A DNA stretch of 64,000 nucleotides from assembly GCF_014306135.1 (NCBI RefSeq), contig NZ_JACRWD010000003.1:62001-126000 (forward strand), written 5' to 3'. Below, piece by piece: positions 35,159 to 45,645 of the stretch (positions are counted from its first letter, which is position 1; each line of letters opens with the position of its first letter). The notes beneath the pieces are model-generated. The model saw only the letters and a list, made by a program, of their open reading frames with translations, made no database searches and was not told where the DNA came from. The translations under genes and the position numbers were made by a program. Source of the DNA: Paraclostridium hominis. GTDB lineage: Bacteria; Bacillota; Clostridia; Peptostreptococcales; Peptostreptococcaceae.

Positions 35159-35410
35159 ATGAAAGTAAATTTTAAGCCATCAGGGGTTTGTTGTAAAGAA
35201 ATAACATTTGATATTGATGAAAATAACATAGTGAAAAGTGTTAATTTTGTAGGTGGATGTCCTGGTAATTTAATAGGACTTAAACATTTAATCGAAGGAA
35301 GACCAGCAGATGAGATAGCTGAAAAATTAGCAGGAATACCTTGCGGAGGCAAATCTACATCTTGTCCTGACCAATTATCTAAGGCATTACGTGATCAATT
35401 ATCTAAATAA
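35159..35410 (+). CDS. TSCPD-domain protein
   Basis: An 83-residue stand-alone TSCPD domain (TIGR03905-type), also found at the C-terminus of B12-dependent ribonucleotide reductases. Conserved cysteines appear in GVCCKEI, GGCPGNL and IPCGGKSTSCPDQLSKAL. They suggest metal or redox chemistry, but function is unknown. The ATG follows TGGGAGG and the gene is monocistronic, with a terminator. Confidence 0.85.
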   Translation: MKVNFKPSGVCCKEITFDIDENNIVKSVNFVGGCPGNLIGLKHLIEGRPADEIAEKLAGIPCGGKSTSCPDQLSKALRDQLSK

Positions 35411-35413
35411 TAA

Positions 35414-35464
35414 TAAAAGAGTTTGAAGCTGAGGTATTATAATCTCATTTTCAAACTCTTTTTT
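35414..35464. terminator. Bidirectional terminator between TSCPD gene and folC
   Basis: AAAAGAGTTTGAA pairs with TTCAAACTCTTTT, with an inner GAG/CTC. T-tracts follow on both strands. Confidence 0.85.
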
Positions 35465-35465
35465 G

Positions 35466-36761
35466 TTACATATTATTAATTATTGTTCTAACAGTTCCTA
35501 TCATATATAAAGATCCTGCACTTATTATTACATCTTCTTCATTAGAATTATCTAAAGCGTAAGTAACTGCATCTTTTATATTAGGTTTGCAAACTACTTC
35601 TATATTAAACTTATTTATTTTTTCTTTAAGTTTATTAGCATCTATTGCTCTTGGATTATCAGGTATAGTTGTTATCACCTTATTAAATCTAGGTATTAAT
35701 ATCTCTAATACTGAATCTATATCTTTATCTTCAAGCATACCTATTACTAAAATTTTATTTTTACCTTCAAAATATTTATCTATAGACTTTGCTAAAGACA
35801 TAGCCCCTTCTTCATTATGAGCTCCATCTATTATAAACATAGGGTTTTCTTTAATTTTCTCTATTCTTCCTGGCCACTTAGTTTCAATTAACCCTTTTCT
35901 TATACTTTCTTCCGATATATTAATATTTTCATTTTCTTTAATATAATCTATAACATTAAGAGCTAATACAGAATTTTTTATTTGATGCTCTCCAATTAAT
36001 TTTATCTCTAGACTTTCATACTTTCTTCCATTTACAATACAGTCATATTTTTGATAATTAACATTTGACTCTTTTATATTTATATCGTCAAAATTACATT
36101 CTATATATTTAGATTGTTTTTCACTACATATATCTTTTATAACTAATTTTGCTTCTTCCTTTTGTGGGTATGATATAGTTGTACAATTTTCTTTTATAAT
36201 TCCACCCTTTTCATAAGCTATTTTTCCTAAGGTATCTCCTAGAATTCCTGTATGGTCTAAGCTTATCGATGCTATAACACTTACTAATGGTTTATCAATT
36301 ACATTAGTAGCATCATATCTTCCTCCAAGCCCTACCTCTAAAGCTACAAAATCTACTTTTTCTTGATTATAGTAATAAAATGCCATTGCTGTTACTATTT
36401 CAAACTCAGTAGGATAGGAATATCCTTCGCTGACCATGACTTCTATCTTTTCTTTTATTATTTTCACTATCTTAGCTACTTCATTTTCAGGGATGTTTTC
36501 TCCATTAACTCTTATTCTTTCTGTAAAAGTTTCTAAAAATGGAGATGTATATAATCCAACCTTGTATCCACTCTCTTTTAATATCGTTGATATGAATGAG
36601 CATGTTGATCCTTTACCATTAGTTCCAGCTACATGTATTATTTTAAGGTTATCTTGAGGATTTCCTAATAGCTCTAATAATTTTTTTATATTGTCTAGAC
36701 CCAATCTCATTCCAAACTTATGACTTTCATGTATATATTTTAATGCTTCATTATAGTTCAT
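35466..36761 (-). CDS. folC: Folylpolyglutamate synthase / dihydrofolate synthase
   Basis: FolC adds glutamate residues to folates (and may form dihydrofolate). The 431-residue Mur-ligase-family protein has the P-loop HVAGTNGKGSTCSFI (about 44-58), the metal site EVGLGGRYDATNV, SLDHTGILGDTLGKIAYEKGGI, and the C-terminal IDGAHNEEGA. Length is normal. No valS-folC operon is present here, as the methyltransferase gene lies between them. Confidence 0.93.
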   Translation of the reverse strand: MNYNEALKYIHESHKFGMRLGLDNIKKLLELLGNPQDNLKIIHVAGTNGKGSTCSFISTILKESGYKVGLYTSPFLETFTERIRVNGENIPENEVAKIVKIIKEKIEVMVSEGYSYPTEFEIVTAMAFYYYNQEKVDFVALEVGLGGRYDATNVIDKPLVSVIASISLDHTGILGDTLGKIAYEKGGIIKENCTTISYPQKEEAKLVIKDICSEKQSKYIECNFDDINIKESNVNYQKYDCIVNGRKYESLEIKLIGEHQIKNSVLALNVIDYIKENENINISEESIRKGLIETKWPGRIEKIKENPMFIIDGAHNEEGAMSLAKSIDKYFEGKNKILVIGMLEDKDIDSVLEILIPRFNKVITTIPDNPRAIDANKLKEKINKFNIEVVCKPNIKDAVTYALDNSNEEDVIISAGSLYMIGTVRTIINNM

Positions 36762-36867
36762 ATCATTCCTCCATACTGCGTTAATTAAGTACTTTTATTT
36801 ATATGATACTTAATTTCGTCAAAACACTTAATTAATCCTCTACAAATACATTGTTTTCACACACTAA

Positions 36868-38169
36868 TTAATAATTTATTCTAAGTCCTTTTGGATAATG
36901 ATTTTTTAATACTCCATTTGATTCTTTTCCCCATCCAATAGGAACTCCTTCTACTGATACTAAGACCCAACCTCTACTTTTTCCTGTATTTATTGTATTT
37001 CCTCTTAAATAGTCTAAAATTTGATTATCATCAACTTTGAATTCTTCTACATTCTTTACATCTTCTAATTTTAGATAATGAGATAGTGCATGAGATGGTT
37101 CAAATCTATTTTTCTTTAATACTCCTAAGTGAAGTCCATATCTTAATACCTTCAATTTTTTTGTATCTGGAGATTCTTCTGGAATTAGATATAAGTTTTC
37201 TCCTCTTAAATCAAATTTATTTCCTATATTTACATTTAAAAACTTCTTTTCAAAATCTTTATAATCTTTTATTTCTTTATCTAATCTTTTTGTTTTTAAC
37301 TCTTTAGTATTACAGTCTTCATCTTCTAGTTTTTGTATTTTTGCTACAAAATGACCTTCTCCTTTTACTTTATGAGGCCATACTCTATCCATTTCTATTA
37401 GTTTTGCATTTTCAAATTCTTCTATAAATTCATTTATTATAGTTTCATTTTCTTCTTTTGCAAATGTACATGTTGAATATACTAATATCCCACCATTTTT
37501 AAGCATTTCATATCCATCTCTTATTATTTCTCTTTGTATAGATTGACACTCTAGTACCTTTGCATATGACCAATCTTTTATTGCTACTTCATCTTTTCTA
37601 AACATACCTTGTCCAGAACAAGGAGCATCAATTACAATCTTATCAAAATATCCTGTAAATACTTTTCTTAAGTTGTTAGAATCAGTGTTAGTTATGATAC
37701 AATTTTTAGCTCCAAATCTTTCTAAATTTTCTCCTAGAGCTTTTATTCTTATAGGATTTATTTCATTTGAAACTAACAGTCCTGTATCATTTAATTTAGA
37801 TAATATATATGTAGATTTTCCACCTGGAGCAGCACACATATCAAGCACCTTATCTCCTTCTTGTACATCTACTTTTGGTACAACACTCATAGCTGATGGT
37901 TCTTGTAAGTAATATGCTCCTGCTTCGTGAAGTGGATTTTTTCCCGGTCTATCTACAGTTTCATCATAGTAAAATCCTTCATTAGCCCAAGGAATTTGAG
38001 TTAAGTTAAATAAATTTAAATTTAGTAATTCTTCTTTACTAATTTTTAGGGTGTTAACTCTTAATCCAGTTGTTTTTGGTTCTTCATAACTTTTTATAAA
38101 ATCATCATACTCATCTTTAAGTATTTCCTTCATGTCTTCTAAAAATTTTTGAGGTAGTGTTATTGTCAA
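36868..38169 (-). CDS. rRNA/tRNA cytosine-C5 methyltransferase (RsmF/NSUN family)
   Basis: A 433-residue SAM-dependent RNA m5C methyltransferase. SAM-binding VLDMCAAPGGKSTYILSKL is followed by motif IV DAPCSGQGMFRKDE and motif VI VYSTCTFAKEENE, giving the two catalytic cysteines. A C-terminal PUA-like/RsmF_C region (about 310-430, ending HYPKGLRINY) suggests the RsmF type acting on 16S rRNA. The ATG follows AGGACG. Confidence 0.9.
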   Translation of the reverse strand: MTITLPQKFLEDMKEILKDEYDDFIKSYEEPKTTGLRVNTLKISKEELLNLNLFNLTQIPWANEGFYYDETVDRPGKNPLHEAGAYYLQEPSAMSVVPKVDVQEGDKVLDMCAAPGGKSTYILSKLNDTGLLVSNEINPIRIKALGENLERFGAKNCIITNTDSNNLRKVFTGYFDKIVIDAPCSGQGMFRKDEVAIKDWSYAKVLECQSIQREIIRDGYEMLKNGGILVYSTCTFAKEENETIINEFIEEFENAKLIEMDRVWPHKVKGEGHFVAKIQKLEDEDCNTKELKTKRLDKEIKDYKDFEKKFLNVNIGNKFDLRGENLYLIPEESPDTKKLKVLRYGLHLGVLKKNRFEPSHALSHYLKLEDVKNVEEFKVDDNQILDYLRGNTINTGKSRGWVLVSVEGVPIGWGKESNGVLKNHYPKGLRINY

Positions 38170-38366
38170 TGTGTATCGTCCTTTCTTTAATTCATAATAC
38201 GTATTTCATGCTATATCTATATTAATCATATATATTCTATTTTATGATTTTATACAAACTATAAACATTATAATAGATTATCTACTTTATGTCATCAAAC
38301 AAGATAAATCAACTATAATGGATGTATATAATCTTATTACATTTAATTTATACTTTTCTATTTTAT

Positions 38367-38403
38367 AAAAAAAGAAGCTAATCTCTGTTACGAGATAGCT
38401 CCT
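38367..38403 (-). terminator. Terminator of valS
   Basis: AGGAGCTATCTC and GAGATTAGCTTCT pair with small bulges around a short loop, followed by TTTTTTT on the minus strand. Confidence 0.75.
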
Positions 38404-38412
38404 TTAGATTTA

Positions 38413-41079
38413 TTATTTTATTTTTGCTTCTATATTTTCTATTCTTTCAAGAACTGATTTCATCATTTCTTCGAATTTTTCTTTTTTAGCTTTTTCTTCA
38501 TTAACTAAGCTTTCTGGAGCTTTAGCTAAGAATCCTTGATTAGAAAGTTTTCCGTTAACTCTCTTTATTTCGCCTTCTAATTTAGCTTTTTCTTTATTTA
38601 ATCTTTCTAATTCTTTAGTAAAGTCAACTAACTCATCAAGCGGTATGAATATCTTAACTCCGTCTATAACAACACTTACTGCATCTTCTGGTATGTTAGT
38701 TTCATCTTCAACTATATCTACTATAGATGCAGATGCTAATGTTACAAAGTAATCACGTCCAGCTTCCATAGCTTCTTTCTTTTCAGCTGTTGGAACTATT
38801 ATAACTTTAGCTTTCTTTGATGGTGGTACGTTCATTTCAGCTCTTACATTTCTTATGTTTCTTATACCATCCATTGTTAAATTCATCATTTCTTCTTCTT
38901 TAGCCATATTATCAGCTTCATTATAATGAGGGAATTCAGCCACTACTATACTTCCTTCTACAGTTGGAAGGTGAGTATATATTTCTTCTGTTATAAATGG
39001 CATGTAAGGATGAAGAAGTTTTAATATTTTTTCTAATACATATGTTAATGTATATAATGCTGTTTGTTTAGCAGCTTTATCATCAGAGTATAATCTTGGT
39101 TTAACTATTTCTATATACCAGTCACAGTACTCTGACCAAGCAAAGTCGTATATCTTTTGAGCTGCTATTCCTAAGTCAAACTTATCCATGTTGTCAGTAA
39201 CTTCCTTAACAACATTATTAGCTCTAGATATTATCCACTTATCAGCTAAAGTCATATTACCTTCTACTGATTCTCTAGTTACACCTTTCATTATATCTTC
39301 ATCTATATTCATGAATACAAATCTAGATGCATTCCATAATTTATTTGCGAAGTTTCTAGCAGCTTCAACTCTTTCCATATAGAATCTCATATCATTTCCT
39401 GGAGAGTTTCCAGTAGCTAACATGAATCTTAAAGCATCTGCTCCATATTGATCTATAACTTCTAATGGATCTATTCCGTTTCCTAGAGATTTACTCATTT
39501 TTCTACCTTCTGAGTCTCTAACTAGTCCATGTATTAATACATGTTCAAATGGAGCTTCTCCCATACAGAACATTCCTGCAAATGCCATTCTTACAACCCA
39601 GAAGAATATTATATCGTATCCAGTTACAAGAACACTTGTTGGATAGTAATAGTTTAATTCTTCTGTGTTATGAGGCCATCCTAATGTTGAGAAAGGCCAT
39701 AATGCAGAACTAAACCATGTATCTAGTACATCTTCATCTTGTTTAAAGTGAGTATGTCCACACTTAGGACAAACTGTAGGCATTTCTTTAGCAACTACTA
39801 CTTCATTACACTCTTGGCAATAGTAAGCTGGTATTTGATGTCCCCACCATAACTGTCTTGATATACACCAGTCTCTTATATTTTCTAACCATTGTAAGTA
39901 AGTTTTATCAAACTTATCAGGTACAAACTTTAATTCTTGTTTCTTTAATATATCTATAGCAGGTTTTGCTAATTCATCCATTTTAACAAACCATTGGTCA
40001 GATAATCTTGGCTCAACTACAGTTTTACATCTGTAGCAAGAACCTACATTATGGTTATGATCTTTTATAGCTATTAAGTATCCAGCTTCATCTAAGTCAG
40101 CTATAAGTTGCTTTCTACACTCATATCTGTCCATACCTTCGTACTTACCAGCTAACTTATTCATAGTTCCGTCTTCGTTCATAACATTTATCTTTTCAAG
40201 ATTGTGTCTTTGACCTACTTCAAAGTCATTAGGGTCATGAGCTGGAGTCATCTTAACTGCACCAGTTCCGAACTCTAAATCAACATAATCATCTGCAACT
40301 ATTATAAGTTCTCTACCTACTAAAGGAAGTATTGCATGTTTTCCTACTAAGTGAGTATATCTTTCATCTTCAGGGTTTACAGCTATACCTGTATCTCCTA
40401 GCATTGTTTCTGGTCTAGTTGTAGCTATTTCTAAAAATTCATCACTACCTGCTATTGGGTATTTTATGTGATAGAACTTTCCATCATGTTCTTCATGCTC
40501 AACTTCAGCATCAGATAATGTAGTTTTACAATCTGGACACCAGTTTATTATTCTGTTTCCTCTATATATTTGACCTTTTTCATATAGTTTCACAAAGAAC
40601 TCTGTAACTGCTTCATTACAGCCTTTATCCATTGTGAATCTTTCTCTATCCCAGTCACAAGAATCTCCTAATTGTTTCATTTGGTCAACTATTTTTCTAC
40701 CAAATTCATTTCTCCAATCCATAGCTCTTTTTAAGAACTCTTCTCTTCCTAACTCGTACTTAGTTTTTCCTTCTTGTTCTTTTATTCTTTCAACAACTTT
40801 AACTTCTGTTGCTATAGATGCATGGTCTGTTCCTGGTTGCCATAAAGCTTCATAACCGTCCATTCTCTTCCATCTTATAAGTATATCTTGTAAAGTATGG
40901 TCAAGAGCATGCCCCATGTGTAATTGTCCTGTTATATTTGGTGGGGGAAGCATTATTGTGAATGGCTTTTTATTTGGGTTTGGCTTAGATTTAAATAATC
41001 CTTCTTCTACCCACTTTGAATATAATCTTGATTCAAAGTCTTTCGGATTATACGTTTTTGGTAAATTAGTATTTTCCAT
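38413..41079 (-). CDS. valS: Valine--tRNA ligase
   Basis: This enzyme charges tRNA-Val and edits misactivated threonine. The 888-residue class I synthetase has the HIGH motif as PPPNITGQLHMGHALDHT (about 47-64), an editing (CP1) domain with the EIATTRPETMLGDT motif, a zinc-like knot (YYCQECNEVVVAKEMPTVCPKCG), the KMSKS motif in GRKMSKSLGNGIDP, and a C-terminal coiled-coil arm (about 820-888). Expression should respond to uncharged tRNA-Val through the T-box leader upstream. Confidence 0.97.
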   Translation of the reverse strand: MENTNLPKTYNPKDFESRLYSKWVEEGLFKSKPNPNKKPFTIMLPPPNITGQLHMGHALDHTLQDILIRWKRMDGYEALWQPGTDHASIATEVKVVERIKEQEGKTKYELGREEFLKRAMDWRNEFGRKIVDQMKQLGDSCDWDRERFTMDKGCNEAVTEFFVKLYEKGQIYRGNRIINWCPDCKTTLSDAEVEHEEHDGKFYHIKYPIAGSDEFLEIATTRPETMLGDTGIAVNPEDERYTHLVGKHAILPLVGRELIIVADDYVDLEFGTGAVKMTPAHDPNDFEVGQRHNLEKINVMNEDGTMNKLAGKYEGMDRYECRKQLIADLDEAGYLIAIKDHNHNVGSCYRCKTVVEPRLSDQWFVKMDELAKPAIDILKKQELKFVPDKFDKTYLQWLENIRDWCISRQLWWGHQIPAYYCQECNEVVVAKEMPTVCPKCGHTHFKQDEDVLDTWFSSALWPFSTLGWPHNTEELNYYYPTSVLVTGYDIIFFWVVRMAFAGMFCMGEAPFEHVLIHGLVRDSEGRKMSKSLGNGIDPLEVIDQYGADALRFMLATGNSPGNDMRFYMERVEAARNFANKLWNASRFVFMNIDEDIMKGVTRESVEGNMTLADKWIISRANNVVKEVTDNMDKFDLGIAAQKIYDFAWSEYCDWYIEIVKPRLYSDDKAAKQTALYTLTYVLEKILKLLHPYMPFITEEIYTHLPTVEGSIVVAEFPHYNEADNMAKEEEMMNLTMDGIRNIRNVRAEMNVPPSKKAKVIIVPTAEKKEAMEAGRDYFVTLASASIVDIVEDETNIPEDAVSVVIDGVKIFIPLDELVDFTKELERLNKEKAKLEGEIKRVNGKLSNQGFLAKAPESLVNEEKAKKEKFEEMMKSVLERIENIEAKIK

Positions 41080-41124
41080 ATAGATTCCTCCTGTTATTTT
41101 TGTATTTGAAAATAATTTTTCTAT

Positions 41125-41375
41125 AAATTAAAAAAGAGCTCTTCATCCATTTAAGGACGAAAAGCTCGCGTTACCACCTTAATTTTATATAAATCTTAAA
41201 TTAAAATTTATATAACCCTTAATAAATTTAACGATTCTCACCGTCTAAACCTACTACTATTTCAGCTTAGAAACTCCAAAGCTACCTTCTGCAATTCATT
41301 TCTTAGAAAGTTTTTCAGCCGATGAACTTTCCTCTCTGTAAGTTGAGTTTGCATACTCCTCTTTTTCTTAGTTTT
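41125..41375 (-). promoter_or_regulatory. T-box leader of valS, specifier GUA (Val)
   Basis: The minus strand holds the T-box core AAGGTGGTAACGCG (near 41165-41180) followed by a terminator (41136-41167, GAGCT/AGCTC plus TCATCC/GGACGA, then T6). The stem I base AAACTC/GAGTTT encloses the specifier region GAAGGTAGC, whose GTA at 41283-41285 is a valine codon. It should sense uncharged tRNA-Val and antiterminate into valS. Confidence 0.93.
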
Positions 41376-41445
41376 TAATTATTCTATTTATCTTTTAATT
41401 ATATATAATCACTATTATTATTGTCAATATTTATAAATATTATAT

Positions 41446-42258
41446 TCAATTAGTTAAGTTTTGTTCCCAATAATTTTTAGGTTTATCTCTTTCTTTTATC
41501 GGAAGTATTGTATAACCTTTTTCTCTTAATATATCTATCATTCCTTGAAGTGCCTTAACACTTTGTTCTTTTTCGTGCATAAGTAATACTACTTCTTTAT
41601 GTTGTCCTAAATATGTCTCTACATTTTTTATTATCTCTTTATCTGTAGCTCTCCAATCTTGTGTATCTAAGTTCCAATCCCATATTTTATATCCAGCTTC
41701 TACTAGTGCATCATAAGATTCTTTTGGTGCATAAGGCTTACTTCCATATGGTAATCGTATTAACTTTGATGTTTCATTTGTTATTTCTTCTAGACTATTA
41801 TTACATTTATCAAATTCAGATACTGTAGTCTTTGGTGTTTTGTATAAAATATTTATGTCATGACTTACGCTATGAAATCCCAAAGAATGTCCATCACTTT
41901 CTATTCTTTTTAATTCATTAGAATATCTATTCATATTTTTATCTATCATAAAAAAAGTAGCTTTTATATCATTTTTATGTAATATATCAAGTATTTCATT
42001 AGTATATTTTGATGGCCCATCATCAATTGTTATATACGCAACTTTTTCAGGCTTTGGTTTAGGTCCTCTTTCATTTACTTTAGTTGTACTAATCATAAGC
42101 TGTGTTAATGTCATATTTTCACTATTTAGTAAAACTATTTCTTCTTCATCATAACTTTTCGAAGTTTCAATTATATTATCACATTTAATAAATATTAAAA
42201 ATAAAAGTACTCCTACTATAAACACATTTAAAAAAATAGGTTTTATTCTTCTACTCAT
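41446..42258 (-). CDS. Polysaccharide deacetylase, membrane-anchored
   Basis: A 270-residue NodB-type carbohydrate esterase 4 protein. The N-terminal helix (about 8-23, FLNVFIVGVLLFLIFI) anchors or exports it. The NodB motifs are YITIDDGPSKYTNEIL (the catalytic Asp pair), LGFHSVSHDI (the metal His pair), and IRLPYGSKP. Likely substrates are peptidoglycan or another cell-wall glycan; a PdaA-like or PgdA-like role cannot be separated from sequence. Confidence 0.87.
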   Translation of the reverse strand: MSRRIKPIFLNVFIVGVLLFLIFIKCDNIIETSKSYDEEEIVLLNSENMTLTQLMISTTKVNERGPKPKPEKVAYITIDDGPSKYTNEILDILHKNDIKATFFMIDKNMNRYSNELKRIESDGHSLGFHSVSHDINILYKTPKTTVSEFDKCNNSLEEITNETSKLIRLPYGSKPYAPKESYDALVEAGYKIWDWNLDTQDWRATDKEIIKNVETYLGQHKEVVLLMHEKEQSVKALQGMIDILREKGYTILPIKERDKPKNYWEQNLTN

Positions 42259-42399
42259 CCCAAATTCCCCTTCATATTATTAATAAACACTATATTATTA
42301 ATGATTATTGACACTTATCTTAATGTATATAGCCTTATTTTTTAATTTGATATTATATTTAAATAAATATGTTTATAGTCTTAGAAATATTAATACAAA

Positions 42400-42430
42400 A
42401 AAATAAAACTACTTAATTCTGTAGTTTTAT
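42400..42430 (-). terminator. Terminator of phoU
   Basis: AAAACTAC/GTAGTTTT with an eight-base loop. One arm overlaps the phoU stop, and T residues follow on the minus strand. Confidence 0.7.
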
Positions 42431-43080
42431 CCAATCTCCACCATATTACCTTTTAAGGCATATATTATTTTTTCACATATATTTGTAGTATGATCTCCTA
42501 TTCTTTCTAAATATCTACCTACAAATACTATACGTACGCCTTGGTCTATATTCATTTCTTTTTCATGCATTACTTTAAGTGTATGAACTTGCACACATTC
42601 ATATAAATCATCTACTACATCATCTTTTAATGCTACTTTATAGGCAAGTTCTGCATCTCTATTTTTCAAAGCGTTTTTAATATCTTCTAACATATCTATA
42701 CAAACATCTTTCATCTTCGGAATATCCACTAATTCCTTTATATATTCTTCACTACCTATTTTTATAACTTCATCAGCTATATTAACAGCATAATCTCCTA
42801 TACGCTCTAATTCTATGGATATGCTACCTAAAGAATATATAAATCTTAAATCTTTAGCCATAGGTTGCTTTAATGCCATAAGTTCAATACTTCTATCTCG
42901 TATATAATCTCTTAAAGTATCTATTTCATCATCTTTATCCGCTATTAATCTAGCGTTTTTTATATCTTTATTTATCATACACTTCATTGAATCTTCTAGA
43001 ATTTCCTCACATTTATCAATCATTTTTAGTGTATAGTTAATAAGAGTATTTATACTTAACTCCAAGCTACTGTTGATCAT
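42427..43080 (-). CDS. phoU: Phosphate transport system regulator PhoU
   Basis: A 217-residue protein of two PhoU three-helix bundles with the metal-binding motifs E-x3-D-Y: LERIGDYAVNIADE (near 82-95) and LERIGDHTTNICEK (near 189-202). PhoU links the Pst transporter to the PhoR kinase and moderates phosphate uptake. It is the last gene of the pst operon, 45 bp after pstB. Confidence 0.94.
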   Translation of the reverse strand: MINSSLELSINTLINYTLKMIDKCEEILEDSMKCMINKDIKNARLIADKDDEIDTLRDYIRDRSIELMALKQPMAKDLRFIYSLGSISIELERIGDYAVNIADEVIKIGSEEYIKELVDIPKMKDVCIDMLEDIKNALKNRDAELAYKVALKDDVVDDLYECVQVHTLKVMHEKEMNIDQGVRIVFVGRYLERIGDHTTNICEKIIYALKGNMVEIG

Positions 43081-43125
43081 GTTAAAACTCCTTTTTATAA
43101 ATTGTTTTATATAATAAATCTGATT

Positions 43126-43881
43126 TTAACCAAATCTTCCTGTTATATAATCTTCTGTACGCTTATCAATTGGGCTCGTAAATATAGTTTTTGTTTCATC
43201 AAATTCAATAACCTCACCAGATAAGAAGAATGCAGTTTCATCAGATACACGTGCCGCTTGTTGCATATTGTGAGTTACTATTACGATAGTATATTTATCT
43301 TTCAATTCATTAATTAATTCTTCTACCTTAGACGTAGATATTGGGTCTAGCGCAGATGTTGGTTCATCCATTAATATTACTTCAGGCTTCATAGCAATAG
43401 TTCTAGCTATGCATATACGTTGCTGTTGACCACCAGATAAACCTAATGCTGACTTATTTAATCTATCTTTCACTTCATCCCAAATAGCAGCTCCTTTTAA
43501 ACTTTCTTCAACTATTTGATCTAAAATTTCCTTATCTTTTATACCATGCACCCTTGGTCCATATGCTACATTATCATATATACTCATTGGAAATGGATTA
43601 GGTTTTTGAAAAACCATACCTACTTTAGTACGTAATTTTATAACATCATCAGATTTATATATATCTTCTCCATCGACAAATATTTCTCCTTCTATATTTA
43701 CATTCTCTATTAAATCATTCATCCTGTTTAATGTTCTTAAAAATGTTGATTTACCACATCCAGAAGGACCTATTAACGCTGTAACTTTTCTTTCCTTTAT
43801 TTCCATGTTTATGTTTTTTAAAGCTTGATTATTACCATAAAATAGTTTTAAGTTTTTTACATTTATTTTAATGTTCTCCAT
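43126..43881 (-). CDS. pstB: Phosphate ABC transporter ATP-binding protein
   Basis: The 251-residue ATPase of the PstSCAB high-affinity phosphate importer. Walker A GPSGCGKST (about 33-41), the signature LSGGQQQR, Walker B VILMDEPTSALDP and the switch His in VTHNM are all present. Start and stop are tightly packed against pstA (one-base gap). Confidence 0.96.
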   Translation of the reverse strand: MENIKINVKNLKLFYGNNQALKNINMEIKERKVTALIGPSGCGKSTFLRTLNRMNDLIENVNIEGEIFVDGEDIYKSDDVIKLRTKVGMVFQKPNPFPMSIYDNVAYGPRVHGIKDKEILDQIVEESLKGAAIWDEVKDRLNKSALGLSGGQQQRICIARTIAMKPEVILMDEPTSALDPISTSKVEELINELKDKYTIVIVTHNMQQAARVSDETAFFLSGEVIEFDETKTIFTSPIDKRTEDYITGRFG

Positions 43882-43882
43882 C

Positions 43883-44707
43883 CTAATAAATCTCCTTACT
43901 AAATTTTTTAACTATAAACTTAGCTAAAGCATTTAAGCATAATACTATTACTATTAAAACCACTCCTACACTAGCAGCTGCTTGTATATTTCCAGTTTCT
44001 TTAGCCAACAAATATGATTGAACTGTTAATGTTCTAGCACTATCAAATATTCCAGTTGGCATCTTCGCAACTGTTCCAGCAGTTAGCAATATTGCTGCTG
44101 ATTCTCCAACTATACGCCCTATAGATAATATTATTCCTGATAATATTCCAGGCGCTGCACTAGGAATTATAACTTTACATATTGTTTGAAATTTAGTAGC
44201 TCCCATGGCTAAAGATGCTTCTCTATAACCTATTGGAACTGTTTTTAATGATTCTTCTGTTGTTCGTATTATTAAAGGTAAAATTATTATAGATACTGTT
44301 AATGACCCAGCAAGTATTGAATATCCCATTTTAAGAGTTATTACAAAGAATATTCCTCCAAATAATCCATATACTATAGACGGTATACCTGCTAAACTCT
44401 CTGTGGCAAATCTAACAGAGTTAACAAATTTACCTTTTTTAGCATACTCCTGTAAATATATCGCAGCTAATACTCCTACAGGAGTTGCAACTAATATAGA
44501 TAAAAATACTGTATATAAAGTTGTAATTATCATAGATAATATTCCTCCGCCTTCTCCAGCAGAGTAATCACTTGTTAAATATTTAAAATTAATCCCACTA
44601 ATACCTTTTATAATTATAAATCCTACTATCACTACTAACACACTTATAGTAAATATTGCTGATAATAAAATTAAAGCTTTTAATACATTTTCTTTTAATC
44701 TTCTCAT
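43883..44707 (-). CDS. pstA: Phosphate ABC transporter permease PstA
   Basis: A 274-residue permease with about six membrane helices and the ABC-transporter EAA loop REASLAMGATKFQTICKVIIPSAAPGI. It pairs with PstC to form the phosphate channel. It is adjacent to pstC and pstB, with one-base gaps on both sides. Confidence 0.94.
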   Translation of the reverse strand: MRRLKENVLKALILLSAIFTISVLVVIVGFIIIKGISGINFKYLTSDYSAGEGGGILSMIITTLYTVFLSILVATPVGVLAAIYLQEYAKKGKFVNSVRFATESLAGIPSIVYGLFGGIFFVITLKMGYSILAGSLTVSIIILPLIIRTTEESLKTVPIGYREASLAMGATKFQTICKVIIPSAAPGILSGIILSIGRIVGESAAILLTAGTVAKMPTGIFDSARTLTVQSYLLAKETGNIQAAASVGVVLIVIVLCLNALAKFIVKKFSKEIY

Positions 44708-44708
44708 A

Positions 44709-45611
44709 TTACATGCCTTCCTTATTAGAAAGTTTATTTAATAACAAATTGAGTATTAATATAAATGCAAACAAAACTACTCCTGTTGCAAATAACATTT
44801 CTTGATGTGTTCCAAATGCATATCCCATTTCTAATGCTATATTCGTAGTTAGGGGTCTTACACTATCCATTATAGAGTTAGGTATAACAGGTGAATTACC
44901 TGCAACTAACATAACTGCCATAGTTTCTCCTAACGCTCTTCCTGTTCCCAATACAACTGCAGCTAATATTCCTGATTTTGCTGCTGGTAAAACTACCTTA
45001 AAAATAGTCTCTATCTTTGATGCTCCTAAAGCTAAAGACCCTTCTCTATATGCATTTGGTACAGCTTTTATAGCAGTTTGTGAAACAGATATAATTGTAG
45101 GTAACATCATTATAGATAAAACTATTATTACAGCTAACAAACTTTGTCCTTTTGGTAAATTAAATAACTCTTGCATTGTTGGAACTATTACTGCTAATCC
45201 AAATAAACCATACAAAACAGATGGTATCCCAGCAAGTAAATCAACACCTGAACATATTACTTTAGCTACTTTTTTAGGAGCAACTTCAGCAATAAATACT
45301 GCTGTAAGAATACCTATGGGTGCTCCTATTAAAAGAGCTCCTATAGTTGATATTATTGATGCAACTATCATTGGTAAAATTCCAAATTTATTTGCACTTG
45401 GAACCCAAGTTGTCCCTGTTATAAAATCTATAAATGAATACCCTTTTGCTATAAATGGTGTAAGCCCTTTATAAAAAACAAATCCTATTATAAGTAGCAA
45501 ACTTATTACTGCTAATAATGCACTCGCCATAAATACATTCTTTGCTAATTTTTCTATAGTATATTTTGTTTTATTATCTTTAGAACTAACTAGTTGCTCC
45601 TTAGCTAACAT
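44709..45611 (-). CDS. pstC: Phosphate ABC transporter permease PstC
   Basis: A 300-residue permease with about six membrane segments and the EAA loop REGSLALGASKIETIFKVVLPAAKSGI. The ATG at 45611 (MLAKEQLVSS) follows ATGGAGG; an in-frame codon at 45623 overlaps that site. The extended N-terminal cytosolic stretch before the first helix is usual for PstC. Confidence 0.94.
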   Translation of the reverse strand: MLAKEQLVSSKDNKTKYTIEKLAKNVFMASALLAVISLLLIIGFVFYKGLTPFIAKGYSFIDFITGTTWVPSANKFGILPMIVASIISTIGALLIGAPIGILTAVFIAEVAPKKVAKVICSGVDLLAGIPSVLYGLFGLAVIVPTMQELFNLPKGQSLLAVIIVLSIMMLPTIISVSQTAIKAVPNAYREGSLALGASKIETIFKVVLPAAKSGILAAVVLGTGRALGETMAVMLVAGNSPVIPNSIMDSVRPLTTNIALEMGYAFGTHQEMLFATGVVLFAFILILNLLLNKLSNKEGM

Positions 45612-45645
45612 AAATACCTCCATTTAACTCTTAAAAACTTAGAAA